64,000 bases of DNA from UBA1847 sp942492205. Lineage in GTDB: Bacteria > Pseudomonadota > Gammaproteobacteria > Steroidobacterales > Woeseiaceae. Position 1 is the first letter of the stretch. Every line of letters begins with the position of its first letter. Positions 54,003 through 63,364 of this stretch are shown one piece after another. The notes under the pieces are model-generated. The model was given only the letters and a program-made list of their open reading frames with translations, did no database searches and was not told the origin of the DNA. Made by a program: the position numbers and the translations under genes. The stretch is from contig CALODT010000004.1 of assembly GCA_942492205.1 (NCBI GenBank), forward strand, positions 62,001 to 126,000, given 5' to 3'.

Positions 54003-55199
54003 ATGCTGAATCGCAGAGACCTGATGAAAGCGCTCGGCGCGACGGCCGCGAGCTCCTGCCTGCCGCGCATGGCACTGGCTACAGCCGACAGCGACGCTCG
54101 CTTTGTGCTTGTCGTATTGCGCGGCGCGGTCGACGGCTTGGCGCTGGCAGCGCCTTATGGCGATGGTAATTACCAACGCGCCCGCGGCGAGCTCGCTATC
54201 GCCGCGCCCGGCCACAGCGGCGGGCTGCTGAAGCTCGATGGCCTGTTCGGGCTGAACCCTGCACTGCTCGAGGTGCATCGTCGCTACACGGACGGGCAGG
54301 CACTGATCGTGCACGCGGTTGCCAGCCCTTATCGACAACGCTCCCATTTCGATGGCCAGGACATACTCGAAAACGGCGCTGCCCGTGTGGGCGCGCTGCG
54401 TGACGGCTGGTTGAACCGAGCCCTGGGCGCGCTCGACAGCAGCTCGGAAGTTGCGATTGCACTCGCGCAGAACACGCCGCTGGTGCTCCGGGGAAACCAG
54501 GATGTGAGCAGCTGGGCGCCCACGCGGCTGCCAGATGTCGATGACAGCACCATCGCCCGCTTGCAGCGCCTGTATGCCGCCGACGGGTTTTTCGCGTCGC
54601 GACTCGAGCAGGCGCTCAGGTCTCAGGACATCGCCGACGATTTCTCCGCAATGGCCGCCGCGAAGCCGCGCGGTAACGAAGCGCAACAGTTTTCAGAACT
54701 CATGCAGGCGGCATCGCGCTTCCTGTCGGCCGATGACGGGCCGCGCATCGCCGTCGTCGAGCTCGGCGGCTGGGACACACATGCGAACCAGGGAACCAGC
54801 AGCGGCGCGCTCGCCAATCGCTTCACGGCTCTGGATAACGGACTACAACAACTCCATGACGGATTGGGATCCCACTGGGACAAGACGGTTGTCGCAGTCG
54901 TCACGGAATTCGGCCGAACCGTGCACGTCAATGGCACCCGCGGCACGGACCACGGGACCGGTACTGCCGCGGTCCTGCTCGGCGGTGCGGTCAACGGTGG
55001 CCGTGTTGTGGCTGACTGGCCGGGGCTGTCGAAAAACGAGCTTCACGAGCAGCGCGACCTCAAGCCGACAACGGATATCCGTAGTCTATTCAAGGCCGTG
55101 CTGCAGGATCATCTCGACGTTCCCAGCCGGCACATCGAGCAGAACGTGTTCCCGGACAGCGCCGCCGCCACGGCCCTGTCGGGCCTGATCGTGACGTAA
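54003..55199 (+). CDS. Tat-exported DUF1501 (sulfatase-like) protein
   Basis: 398 residues. MLNRRDLMKALGATAASSCL is a twin-arginine signal. DUF1501 body: RFVLVVLRGAVDGLALAAPY, HAVASPYRQRSHFDGQDILE, ELGGWDTHANQGT and TEFGRTVHVNGTRGTDHGTG, the alkaline-phosphatase-superfamily metal sites of DUF1501. ATG 54003 is chosen over 53997 because AAGGAG is then six bases away. It starts two bases after the DUF1800 stop and almost certainly forms a unit with it. Confidence 0.92.
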   Translation: MLNRRDLMKALGATAASSCLPRMALATADSDARFVLVVLRGAVDGLALAAPYGDGNYQRARGELAIAAPGHSGGLLKLDGLFGLNPALLEVHRRYTDGQALIVHAVASPYRQRSHFDGQDILENGAARVGALRDGWLNRALGALDSSSEVAIALAQNTPLVLRGNQDVSSWAPTRLPDVDDSTIARLQRLYAADGFFASRLEQALRSQDIADDFSAMAAAKPRGNEAQQFSELMQAASRFLSADDGPRIAVVELGGWDTHANQGTSSGALANRFTALDNGLQQLHDGLGSHWDKTVVAVVTEFGRTVHVNGTRGTDHGTGTAAVLLGGAVNGGRVVADWPGLSKNELHEQRDLKPTTDIRSLFKAVLQDHLDVPSRHIEQNVFPDSAAATALSGLIVT

Positions 55200-55248
55200 A
55201 CGAGCGCGTCTTAAACCCGGAAGGCTGGATCCCGCGTTTAAAGCGGGT

Positions 55249-56085
55249 ATGAAACTGGAAGACCGTCTTCGAGATCCGCGCTATTACCAGATCGCCGTAC
55301 TGAGCTCGCTCGTCATCTTCGGTGTTGTCGCACTGGACTTCGGTATCCGCTGGCAGAATGCGGCAAGCATCGTCAGCACCGCGCTCGCCGTGCAGTACCT
55401 GGGCACCCGCTACGCACATCTGCCGCGGTTCGATCCGCTAAGCCCGCTCATTACGTCGCTGTCACTGACGCTGCTGCTGCGCACGGACGAGCCACAAATC
55501 GCCGCAGCGGCGGCCGTTATAGCCATCGGCAGCAAGTTCCTGATTCGTTTTCGTGACAAACACGTCTTCAACCCGGCGAATGTCGCCCTGGTGGCACTCA
55601 TGTTCGGCAGTGACCAGGCCTGGGTATCGTCAGGTCAGTGGGGCAGCGCCGCGATCGGCGCATTTGCGCTGGCCTGTCTTGGCTTCCTGGTGCTGACCCG
55701 GGCCCGGCGGGCGGAAACGACAATCGCATTCCTGCTGATCTACGCCACACTGCTGTTCGGTCGGGCCGCCTGGCTCGGTGATCCGCTCGCCATACCGTTG
55801 CACCAGCTGCAAAACGGCGCGCTGCTGATTTTCGCCTTCTTCATGATCTCCGACCCGAAGACGACACCGGACTCGGCCGGTGGCCGCATAATTTTCGCCG
55901 CGCTCGTTGCCTCGATCGCGTTTACGATCCAGTTCATCTACTACCAGCCAAACGGCGCCATCCTGGCGCTGGTTGCCTCGGCACCCGTTGTGCCGCTCAT
56001 CGACTGGCTGTTTCGCGGTCGGCAGTACCGCTGGGACGCAGCCGTGCCTCGCGGCAAGGAATTCAGCAAAGGAGTTTATTTATGA
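55249..56085 (+). CDS. RnfD/NqrB-like membrane protein without the flavinylation motif
   Basis: 278 residues with about nine helices; matches the RnfD/NqrB core (KHVFNPANVALVALMF, FFMISDPKTTPDSAGG, YYQPNGAILALVAS) but is shorter than RnfD (about 350). The SGAT threonine that carries FMN in RnfD is missing. No other rnf genes are present. A CCCGC/GCGGG hairpin directly precedes the ATG, and no clear ribosome binding site is visible. It overlaps the DUF2330 gene by 4 bp (ATGA), an association that suggests the pair functions together. Confidence 0.85.
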   Translation: MKLEDRLRDPRYYQIAVLSSLVIFGVVALDFGIRWQNAASIVSTALAVQYLGTRYAHLPRFDPLSPLITSLSLTLLLRTDEPQIAAAAAVIAIGSKFLIRFRDKHVFNPANVALVALMFGSDQAWVSSGQWGSAAIGAFALACLGFLVLTRARRAETTIAFLLIYATLLFGRAAWLGDPLAIPLHQLQNGALLIFAFFMISDPKTTPDSAGGRIIFAALVASIAFTIQFIYYQPNGAILALVASAPVVPLIDWLFRGRQYRWDAAVPRGKEFSKGVYL

Positions 56086-57425
56086 AAATATTGATAGCCA
56101 TGGCGACGACCGTGCTCACGATCGTGATCGCCACGTCCGCCCAGGCCTTCTGCGGCTTCTACGTGGCGCGCGCGGACACGAGCCTGTTTAATCGCGCGTC
56201 CCAGGTTGTGCTGGTCAGAGACGGGAATCGAACGGTAATTACGATGGCCAACGATTTCGAGGGCGAGGCCGAAGATTTCGCGGTCGTTGTGCCGGTCCCT
56301 ACAATGATCGAGCGGGAGCAAATCAATGTCGGTGACCGTGCGATCGTTCAGCATCTGGACGCCTACACGTCGCCGCGCCTGGTCGAGTATCACGACCCCG
56401 ACCCCTGCATGATGTACGAGCGCCAGGAAATGATGCGCATGGGCGACTCGATGCCCGAGGCCAGCGCGCAGCGCAAAATGGCGGCACGTTCCCAGGGCGT
56501 TACGATCGAAGCGAGCTATACGGTCGGTGAATACGACATTCTGATCCTGTCGGCATCGCAAAGCGACGGACTAATCCGCTGGCTGAATGATAATGGCTAC
56601 CGCATTCCGAAAGGCGCCAAGCGCGTTGTCGATAGCTACCTGAAGCAGGACATGCGCTTCTTCGTCGCCAAGGTGAACGTCGAGGAGCAATCGAAGCTCG
56701 GCTACCAGTACCTTCGACCTCTGCAGGTCGCCTACGAAAGCAACAAGTTCATGCTGCCGATCCGGCTCGGCACGCTCAATGCCAAAGGCAAGCAGGAGCT
56801 TTACGTGTACGCGCTGACGCGGACGGGCCGGGTCGAAACCACCAACTATCGAACCGTTAAACTGCCGACAAATATGGACGTGCCGCAGTTTGTGCAGGAT
56901 GAATTCGCAGATTTCTATCGCGCGATGTTCGGCAGACAGGTGCAGGCAGAGAACGGGCGTGCCGTGTTCCTGGAATACGCGTGGGATATGGCATGGTGCG
57001 ATCCCTGCGCCGCTGACCCGCTCAGCGCGAAGGAACTTCGCCAGCTCGGGGTCTTCTGGCTCGGTGAAGACCGGGCGGGTAAGGCGAGCAAGATCGCACC
57101 TTCCCCTGCTCAGAACGTGTTCGTAACACGCCTGCACGTACGCTACGACCGCGAGCATTTTCCCGAGGACCTGGTCTTCCAGGAAACGGGCGATCGGCAG
57201 AACTACCAGGGGCGCTACGTCATTCGCCACCCGTGGAAGGGGGCCACTTCCTGCGACGCGACAAAGTACTTCACCCAGGTTCGCGAACGCCAGGAGCGCG
57301 AAGCGCAGCAGCTTGCCAACCTCACCGGCTGGGACATCAACGAAATCCGGGCGAAGATCGGCATCAGCCGTGAAGATCAGCCTGCAAAGGTAAAGGAGCC
57401 GTGGTGGAAACGACTCTGGGGTTAA
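56082..57425 (+). CDS. exported DUF2330 protein
   Basis: 447 residues with a signal peptide (1-22, SAQAF). The DUF2330 domain opens CGFYVARADTSLFNRASQVV and LVRDGNRTVITMANDFEGEA, then AVVVPVPT. There is a long conserved central part, and a cysteine pair in WDMAWCDPCAADPLS may form a disulfide. The C-terminal 60 residues are charged and helical (VRERQEREAQQLANLTG). Known only as a periplasmic or surface protein paired with an RnfD-like gene. It converges with the next gene, overlapping by 4 bp. Confidence 0.88.
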   Translation: MKILIAMATTVLTIVIATSAQAFCGFYVARADTSLFNRASQVVLVRDGNRTVITMANDFEGEAEDFAVVVPVPTMIEREQINVGDRAIVQHLDAYTSPRLVEYHDPDPCMMYERQEMMRMGDSMPEASAQRKMAARSQGVTIEASYTVGEYDILILSASQSDGLIRWLNDNGYRIPKGAKRVVDSYLKQDMRFFVAKVNVEEQSKLGYQYLRPLQVAYESNKFMLPIRLGTLNAKGKQELYVYALTRTGRVETTNYRTVKLPTNMDVPQFVQDEFADFYRAMFGRQVQAENGRAVFLEYAWDMAWCDPCAADPLSAKELRQLGVFWLGEDRAGKASKIAPSPAQNVFVTRLHVRYDREHFPEDLVFQETGDRQNYQGRYVIRHPWKGATSCDATKYFTQVRERQEREAQQLANLTGWDINEIRAKIGISREDQPAKVKEPWWKRLWG

Positions 57426-58534
57426 CGTGCTTTCCAGGCCGCGATGACTTCGGCCTCGCGGGCCGGGTCCAGTCCCGCTCTTAGCGTGCCGGTACGCTCC
57501 TCGTCGAGCGTATCCCACCAGGTGAGAATATCGCGCAGCGTTTCACGTGCCGGCCTGTTCCGCAGGCCGGCCTTGATCGCGCGCTCCGCACTGAAACCGC
57601 CGGCAGCTGCGTCGGGCCCCGACGATGGATGCCAGATGGGCAGAGCGCGGCCACCGATGAGCCCCTGCTCGCGCGCGAATTCAGTCGTGATCCGGATTGG
57701 CTCCATGTCGGCGCCGGTAAGCGCCAGGCAGTCGTCCTGAAGTTTACCCATCGTGTAGGCACCCGGCGGGTTGGTCATGTTATAGATGCCCGGGACCCGC
57801 TGCTCCAGGCAGTCGCTAACAAAGGTCGCGAGATCTCTGACATCGATAAACTGAATGGCATCGGCGGGCGTTCCCGGCCAGATCATCTCGCCACCCTTGC
57901 GAGTCCGAATCGGCCAGTACGAGAGGCGATCGGTATGATCACCCGGCCCACCGATATAATTGGGTCGGAGTATCGTCAGGCGCTCGCCGTCGATCTCTGC
58001 AGCCGCGCGCTGTTCGCACAGTGCCTTCAGCGCGCCATAGGTCTCGCCGGTAATCTCTTCGACGGTCTCATCGTCGATCGTTGCAAGCGGTGACTCCTCG
58101 TTGTTCAGGACCGTGAAATCGGCGTACACAGACAGCGATGAAATATACAGGTAGCGCCGCGTGTTGTTTGCGAGCAGCCGTGCCGAATCCTGTACGTGGC
58201 GCGGTACGTAACCCGAGTTGTCGATAACCGCATCCCAGCTGCGGCCGTCGAGACCCTGAAGTCCGCCGTCACGATCGCCCTTGATCGTCTCGAGATCAGG
58301 AAACAGCCCGCTGTTTGTGCGACCCCGATTGAACAACGTCACCGAATGTCCGCGACGCAGCAGGTCGCGAACCATATGCGGACCGATAAAGCCAGTGCCG
58401 CCGAGTATCAATACGCTCAGAGCCTGCTGCCCGTTGCTGCGGGCTCTGGCGCCTGCTGCCGCAGGCAAGCCGGTGGCCAGTGCGGCGCCGGCGATGGCCC
58501 CCGCCTTGATGAACTCGCGTCGGTTGCTTTTCAT
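57422..58534 (-). CDS. Tat-exported NAD-dependent epimerase/dehydratase
   Basis: 370 residues. MKSNRREFIKAGAIAGAALA is a clear twin-arginine signal, unusual for this normally cytosolic family. Rossmann domain: LILGGTGFIGPHMVRDLLRR, with the extended SDR pattern NSGYV; the active-site tyrosine in this subgroup is not in a classic YxxxK but the segment ETYGALKALCEQ fits. The best relatives are exported isoflavone-reductase/epimerase-like proteins of marine bacteria. Substrate unknown. Confidence 0.85.
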   Translation of the reverse strand: MKSNRREFIKAGAIAGAALATGLPAAAGARARSNGQQALSVLILGGTGFIGPHMVRDLLRRGHSVTLFNRGRTNSGLFPDLETIKGDRDGGLQGLDGRSWDAVIDNSGYVPRHVQDSARLLANNTRRYLYISSLSVYADFTVLNNEESPLATIDDETVEEITGETYGALKALCEQRAAAEIDGERLTILRPNYIGGPGDHTDRLSYWPIRTRKGGEMIWPGTPADAIQFIDVRDLATFVSDCLEQRVPGIYNMTNPPGAYTMGKLQDDCLALTGADMEPIRITTEFAREQGLIGGRALPIWHPSSGPDAAAGGFSAERAIKAGLRNRPARETLRDILTWWDTLDEERTGTLRAGLDPAREAEVIAAWKAR

Positions 58535-58558
58535 CCCCTTCGACCTTTGTGGCGTTTT

Positions 58559-59614
58559 TTAACGGTAGCGATTCTGCAGCTTCCTGAGCTCGCTCCTGCC
58601 GGGATTAAGCTCATTGAGCGGCAGCTTGGAAAGCGGCGTGTCGACATTGCCCATCAGCTCGTGCATTTCTTCGCGCGCCTCATTGACGTACAACAGACCG
58701 GTCGTAATCTCCCCGGCATTGAAACGCTCGCGAAGATAGGCGAAGGATGATGCGCGACTCGTCGGATCGTAAGCACGGTCTACTTTTCTCAGAACGATCG
58801 TATCGCCACCGTGCAGATGAATCGGCATGGCGTCACCTTCAGCGTATGACGCCTTGATTTCTTCCGAGGGGTGAATGTAGTCAACGTTCACAACGTGATT
58901 ATAGAATTGCCGTGTGTGCGCGTAGCTTTTCGTTGAGCCTTCGTGATCGTTGAAGGTGACGCAAGGACTAATGACGTCGACTAGCGCGAAACCGGAGTGC
59001 AACAGAGCGCCCTTCAACAACGGTACCAGTTGTTCCTTGTCACCCGAGAAACTGCGTGCAATATAGGTGGCACCCAGGCTTAGCGCCGTGCTCACCGGAT
59101 CAATCGGCTCCTGCTGGTTCGGCAAGCCCTTCTTTGGCAGGGTGCCAATATCAGCGGACGCAGAGAACTGGCCTTTCGTCAGACCGTATACGCCGTTGTT
59201 CTCAATGACGTAACACATGTTCAGGTTGCGTCGGATTGCGTGCACGAACTGGCCAACGCCAATCGACAAGGAGTCACCGTCTCCCGATACGCCGATGTAC
59301 ATTAAGTCGCGATTCGCGGCATTGGCACCTGTCGTAACCGACGGCATGCGCCCGTGTACCGAGTTAAAGCCATGGGATTGATTGACGAAATAGGCCGGCG
59401 TTTTTGACGAACAGCCGATGCCGCTCATCTTGGCGAGCATGTGTGGCTCGAGATCCAGCTCGAAAACCGCCTGGATGATTGCAGCCGTCACCGAATCGTG
59501 CCCGCAGCCCGCGCACAGTGTAGACACGACGCCTTCGTAATCCCGCGAGGTCAGGCCGAGCTTGTTTTTCTTCAGGCCGGGATGAGAGATCTTCGGTTTG
59601 GCAATATAGGTCAC
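58559..59614 (-). CDS. korB: 2-oxoacid:ferredoxin oxidoreductase beta subunit (KorB type)
   Basis: 351 residues. Thiamine diphosphate-binding subunit: STLCAGCGHDSVTAAIIQAV, GIGCSSKTPAYF, the ThDP-magnesium loop GVSGDGDSLSIGVG and IENNGVYGLTKGQFSAS. The C-terminal half is typical of KorB/OorB. GTG 59614 follows GGGAG by eight bases. It begins 16 bases after the alpha-subunit stop. With KorA it should catalyse reversible oxidative decarboxylation of a 2-oxoacid, probably 2-oxoglutarate, to the acyl-CoA. Confidence 0.93.
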   Translation of the reverse strand: MTYIAKPKISHPGLKKNKLGLTSRDYEGVVSTLCAGCGHDSVTAAIIQAVFELDLEPHMLAKMSGIGCSSKTPAYFVNQSHGFNSVHGRMPSVTTGANAANRDLMYIGVSGDGDSLSIGVGQFVHAIRRNLNMCYVIENNGVYGLTKGQFSASADIGTLPKKGLPNQQEPIDPVSTALSLGATYIARSFSGDKEQLVPLLKGALLHSGFALVDVISPCVTFNDHEGSTKSYAHTRQFYNHVVNVDYIHPSEEIKASYAEGDAMPIHLHGGDTIVLRKVDRAYDPTSRASSFAYLRERFNAGEITTGLLYVNEAREEMHELMGNVDTPLSKLPLNELNPGRSELRKLQNRYR

Positions 59615-59630
59615 AGTGTTGACTCCCTGG

Positions 59631-61433
59631 TCACGCAGCTTGGCCTTTCGCGATATCCTCGAGCACCTTGTCAACAACGAAGCCGGCGTTTATCGGCATG
59701 CCGTTGTAGTGAAGCAGCGACTTCAGCTTGTTTTGATCGGCGTCTATGTCGTTTATCAACAGCGTGCGCAGCTGCGCGTCGCGATTCTGCTCAACGACAT
59801 AAACCACATCGTGTTTGGCGATGAAGTCGCGAACCGCGTCGGTGAACGGAAATGCCTTTACACGGCAGTAGTTCAAACCGACACCCTGCGCCTCAAGGCG
59901 ATCGAGCGCTTCCTTGCAGGCGCCATCGCCACTGCCAAGGGTCAGGATCGCCGCTTTGTTGAAGGTCGAGTAGCGAATCTCTGCTTCCGGAACCAGCGTA
60001 CGGGCCGTCTCCCACTTCACCAGCAGCCGATCCACAACGTCCTGGTACTCTGTCGAGTCCTCGGTGTAGCCACCGAGCTTGGTATGTCCCGAGCCACGCG
60101 TGAAATAGGCGCCCTTCGGATGCACCCCAGGCAGCGTGCGATAGGGAATACCATCGCCGTCAACATCGAGGTAACGATAGAATTTTTCCATTTCCTCGAG
60201 CTCGGCCGCACCCAGCACCTTGCCGCGATCGGGGACGTAGTTTTCGTCCCAGTCCAGCTCCGGCACCATCCAGTCGTTCATGCCGATATCGAGATCCGAT
60301 AGCACCATGACGGGCGTCTGCAGCCGTTCTGCGAGATCGAACGCCTGCACCGCCGTGTAGAAGCACTCCGCTGGATCGGACGGAAACAACAGCACGTGCA
60401 TGGTGTCTCCGTGCGAGGCATACGCGCAGCTCAGCAGGTCACATTGTTGCGTACGTGTCGGCATGCCGGTGGATGGTCCGACGCGCTGCACGTTGAAAAT
60501 AACGGCCGGAATTTCGGCGTAGTAAGCAAAACCGATGAACTCGCTCATTAATGAAATGCCAGGTCCGCTGGTAGGCGTGAACGAGCGTGCGCCCATCCAG
60601 TTCGCGCCCAGGACCATGCCGATGGCAGCGAGTTCGTCCTCGGCCTGGATAATGCAATAGGTGCGCTTGCCGCTCTCCGGGTCGGTGCGGTAATGCTGGC
60701 AAAAGTCGCGAAACGCATCCATCAGCGATGTAGACGGCGTGATCGGGTACCAGGCGCCGACGGTCGCACCCGCATACATACAGCCAAGTCCTGCGGCGGT
60801 ATTGCCGTCGATGACAATGTGACGATTGGTCGCGTCCATTTTCTCTACACGAGACGGTAGCGGGCACGGGAAATGTTGTGTCGCGTACTCGTAACCGAGC
60901 CTGATCGCTTCCATGTTGGAGGTAATGAGTTTTTTCTTGGCGGCGTAGGTTTCTTCGAGCAGCGTCGTAATGACGTCGAGATCGATATCGAGCAACGCAG
61001 CCAGTGCGCCCACATAAGCGATATTCTTCATCAGGATACGCGCCCGCGCGCCCTCGAAGTTCTCATTGCACATTCGTGAAAACGGTATACCGATGACGGT
61101 GATGTCATCCCTGTCGAGTTGCCGACTGCGGGGCCAGGTGGAGTCGTAGATCAGCCAGCCGCCCGGCGAGACCTCGGCCAAATCCTTGGTGTATGTCTGC
61201 GCGTTCATGGCCACCATGACGTCCACACGGTTCGAGCGTGCGTGGTAGCCGTCCCCCGTGACCCGAATCTCGTACCAGGTCGGTAATCCCTGAATGTTGG
61301 ACGGAAAATAATTTTTACCCACAACCGGAATACCCATGCGAAAGATGGACTTTCTGAGTAATCCGTTTGCGCTGGCAGAACCGGTACCGTTGACCGTACC
61401 TATCTTGATAACTACATCGTTTACGGTCGCCAC
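59631..61433 (-). CDS. korA: 2-oxoacid:ferredoxin oxidoreductase, fused gamma-alpha subunit (KorA type)
   Basis: 600 residues: a gamma domain (about 1-190, IKIGTVNGTGSASANGLLRK) fused to an alpha domain (about 200-600, GCMYAGATVGAWYPITPSTS, then TPTSGPGISLMSEFIGFAYY). This fused layout is that of KorA-type enzymes in aerobic proteobacteria. It lies between the beta subunit and a GltD-like iron-sulfur flavoprotein, which begins 9 bp upstream of its ATG. 2-Oxoglutarate is the likely substrate; pyruvate or branched-chain acids cannot be excluded. Confidence 0.93.
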   Translation of the reverse strand: MATVNDVVIKIGTVNGTGSASANGLLRKSIFRMGIPVVGKNYFPSNIQGLPTWYEIRVTGDGYHARSNRVDVMVAMNAQTYTKDLAEVSPGGWLIYDSTWPRSRQLDRDDITVIGIPFSRMCNENFEGARARILMKNIAYVGALAALLDIDLDVITTLLEETYAAKKKLITSNMEAIRLGYEYATQHFPCPLPSRVEKMDATNRHIVIDGNTAAGLGCMYAGATVGAWYPITPSTSLMDAFRDFCQHYRTDPESGKRTYCIIQAEDELAAIGMVLGANWMGARSFTPTSGPGISLMSEFIGFAYYAEIPAVIFNVQRVGPSTGMPTRTQQCDLLSCAYASHGDTMHVLLFPSDPAECFYTAVQAFDLAERLQTPVMVLSDLDIGMNDWMVPELDWDENYVPDRGKVLGAAELEEMEKFYRYLDVDGDGIPYRTLPGVHPKGAYFTRGSGHTKLGGYTEDSTEYQDVVDRLLVKWETARTLVPEAEIRYSTFNKAAILTLGSGDGACKEALDRLEAQGVGLNYCRVKAFPFTDAVRDFIAKHDVVYVVEQNRDAQLRTLLINDIDADQNKLKSLLHYNGMPINAGFVVDKVLEDIAKGQAA

Positions 61434-61442
61434 GTGACTCCT

Positions 61443-63260
61443 CTACTTGGCAATACTGCCCGCAGCTGTCTTCGCGGGAGGGGCCGGTATTTCGTCGCTG
61501 GCGTACGGCACAAGGATGGTTGACTTCTGCATGTCCCAGGCACCGGTCGGACAGCGCTCGGCGCACAGGCTGCAATGGACGCAGATGTCTTCGTCTTTGA
61601 CCATGACTCGCCCGGTGTGCGGCAGCTCGGCCGAGACGTACAGGGCCTGGTCGTGGTTCTCGGCAGGCGCGGACAACCGCGTACGCAGGTCGTCCTCGTC
61701 GCCGTTGCTCGTGATCGTCAGGCAATTCACCGGGCATATATCGACACAGGCATCGCATTCAATACACAGCTTCGCCGTGAACACGGTCTGGATATCGCAA
61801 TTCAGACAACGCTCGACCTCCGCAATAGTCTGCTCAGCCGTAAAGCCGAGTTCGACTTCGATATCGAGCTTCTTGAAGCGCTGCTTTAGTTCGACGTGCG
61901 GCATCAGCCGCCGTGAAGACGGGTCGTAATCGTTGGAATAGCTCCATTCGTGCATACCCATCTTCTGGCTTGCCAGGTTCAATCCCATCGGCAGGCGATC
62001 CGTAATGTCCTCGCCCTGACAATATTTGTGCATGGAAATAGCAGCCTGGTGGCCGTGTTCGACAGCCCAGATGATGTTCTTGGGCCCAAACGCAGAATCG
62101 CCGCCAAAAAAGACGCCGTCACGACCAGACATCATTGTGGTTTCGTCGACGACCGGGCACTCCCATCGGTCGAACTCAATGCCAAGGTCACGCTCGATCC
62201 ACGGAAACGCATTGTCCTGGCCAATTGCGAGTACGACGTCATCGCAGGGAATAATCTTCTCGCCGGTGACCGTGCCGCGATCGATACGCCCGTCCTCATC
62301 GACCGTGTATTCCATGAGTTCAAATCGCATACCGACCAGCTTGCCATCTTCGATGACGAATTCTTTTGGCGAGTGGTTCACAAGGATCTCTACGTTCTCT
62401 TCTTCGGCATCCTCGAGCTCCCAGTCTGACGCTTTGAAGAAGCCGCGCGGTTTACGCGCCATGACCTTGACGTCTTTCGCGCCCAGGCGAAGTGACGTAC
62501 GACAACAATCCATCGCCGTATTACCGACACCGATGATAAGAACGCGCTCGCCGATTGTTTCGATGTGTTCGAAAGCGACCGACTCCAGCCATTCGATGCC
62601 GATGTGAATTCGGTCTGAGTCATAGCGGCCCGGAATTTCCAGGTTCTTGCCACGGGGCGCACCCGTGCCAACGAAGATCGCGTCGAAATCCTCGGCCAGC
62701 AACGCCTGCAGGCTCTCGATGGGATGATTCAGTTTGAGATCCACGCCCATGTCGAGGATGTAGCCGATCTCCTCATCGAGAACGTCCGGCGGCAGACGAA
62801 ATTTCGGGATGTTGGTCCGCATCAAGCCACCGGTCGCATCCAGTGCTTCGAAGATTGTGACTTCGTAACCGAGCGGACGGAGATCGTTGGCCACCGTGAG
62901 CGAGGCACAGCCGGCGCCAATCAACGCTACGTGCTTGCCGTTGTTCCGCGCCGGCGGCTTGGGCAAGCGATCCGTTATATCGTCACGATGGTCCGCGGCG
63001 ACCCGCTTCAGCCGACAGATCGCGACCGGCTTGTCTTCGACGCGTTCGCGCCGGCAGACCGGTTCGCAGGGACGGTCACAGACCCGGCCCAGAATGCCCG
63101 GAAACACGTTCGACTTGCGGTTTTCCATGTACGCATCACTGAACGCCCCCTGGGCAATCATGCGAATGTACGCCGGAACATCGGTATGGGCGGGACAGCC
63201 CCACTGGCAGTCTACGACCTTGTGGAAATAGTCGGGATTGGCGGTATCTGTTGGCTTCAT
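61443..63260 (-). CDS. GltD-like FAD/4Fe-4S oxidoreductase linked to KorAB
   Basis: 605 residues. N-terminal iron-sulfur domain (CQWGCPAHTDVPAYIRM with CDRPCEPVCRRE), two Rossmann domains (ALIGAGCASLTVANDL for FAD, IIGVGNTAMDCCRTSLRLGA for NAD(P)H), and a C-terminal pair of 4Fe-4S motifs (CIECDACVDICPVNC and CVHCSLCAERCPTGA). It should pass electrons between KorAB and NAD(P), replacing a separate ferredoxin and its reductase. First gene of the operon. Only 104 bp separate it from dihydroorotase. Confidence 0.92.
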   Translation of the reverse strand: MKPTDTANPDYFHKVVDCQWGCPAHTDVPAYIRMIAQGAFSDAYMENRKSNVFPGILGRVCDRPCEPVCRRERVEDKPVAICRLKRVAADHRDDITDRLPKPPARNNGKHVALIGAGCASLTVANDLRPLGYEVTIFEALDATGGLMRTNIPKFRLPPDVLDEEIGYILDMGVDLKLNHPIESLQALLAEDFDAIFVGTGAPRGKNLEIPGRYDSDRIHIGIEWLESVAFEHIETIGERVLIIGVGNTAMDCCRTSLRLGAKDVKVMARKPRGFFKASDWELEDAEEENVEILVNHSPKEFVIEDGKLVGMRFELMEYTVDEDGRIDRGTVTGEKIIPCDDVVLAIGQDNAFPWIERDLGIEFDRWECPVVDETTMMSGRDGVFFGGDSAFGPKNIIWAVEHGHQAAISMHKYCQGEDITDRLPMGLNLASQKMGMHEWSYSNDYDPSSRRLMPHVELKQRFKKLDIEVELGFTAEQTIAEVERCLNCDIQTVFTAKLCIECDACVDICPVNCLTITSNGDEDDLRTRLSAPAENHDQALYVSAELPHTGRVMVKDEDICVHCSLCAERCPTGAWDMQKSTILVPYASDEIPAPPAKTAAGSIAK

Positions 63261-63364
63261 TCCGATGACGTACCGGTATGGTCCCGCGGCCGGTTCGTTT
63301 TTATAGCCCCTGAAGTGGCGCTAGCATAGCGGGATCGAGCCGAAAGTAAACAATTTTAGGCCGC

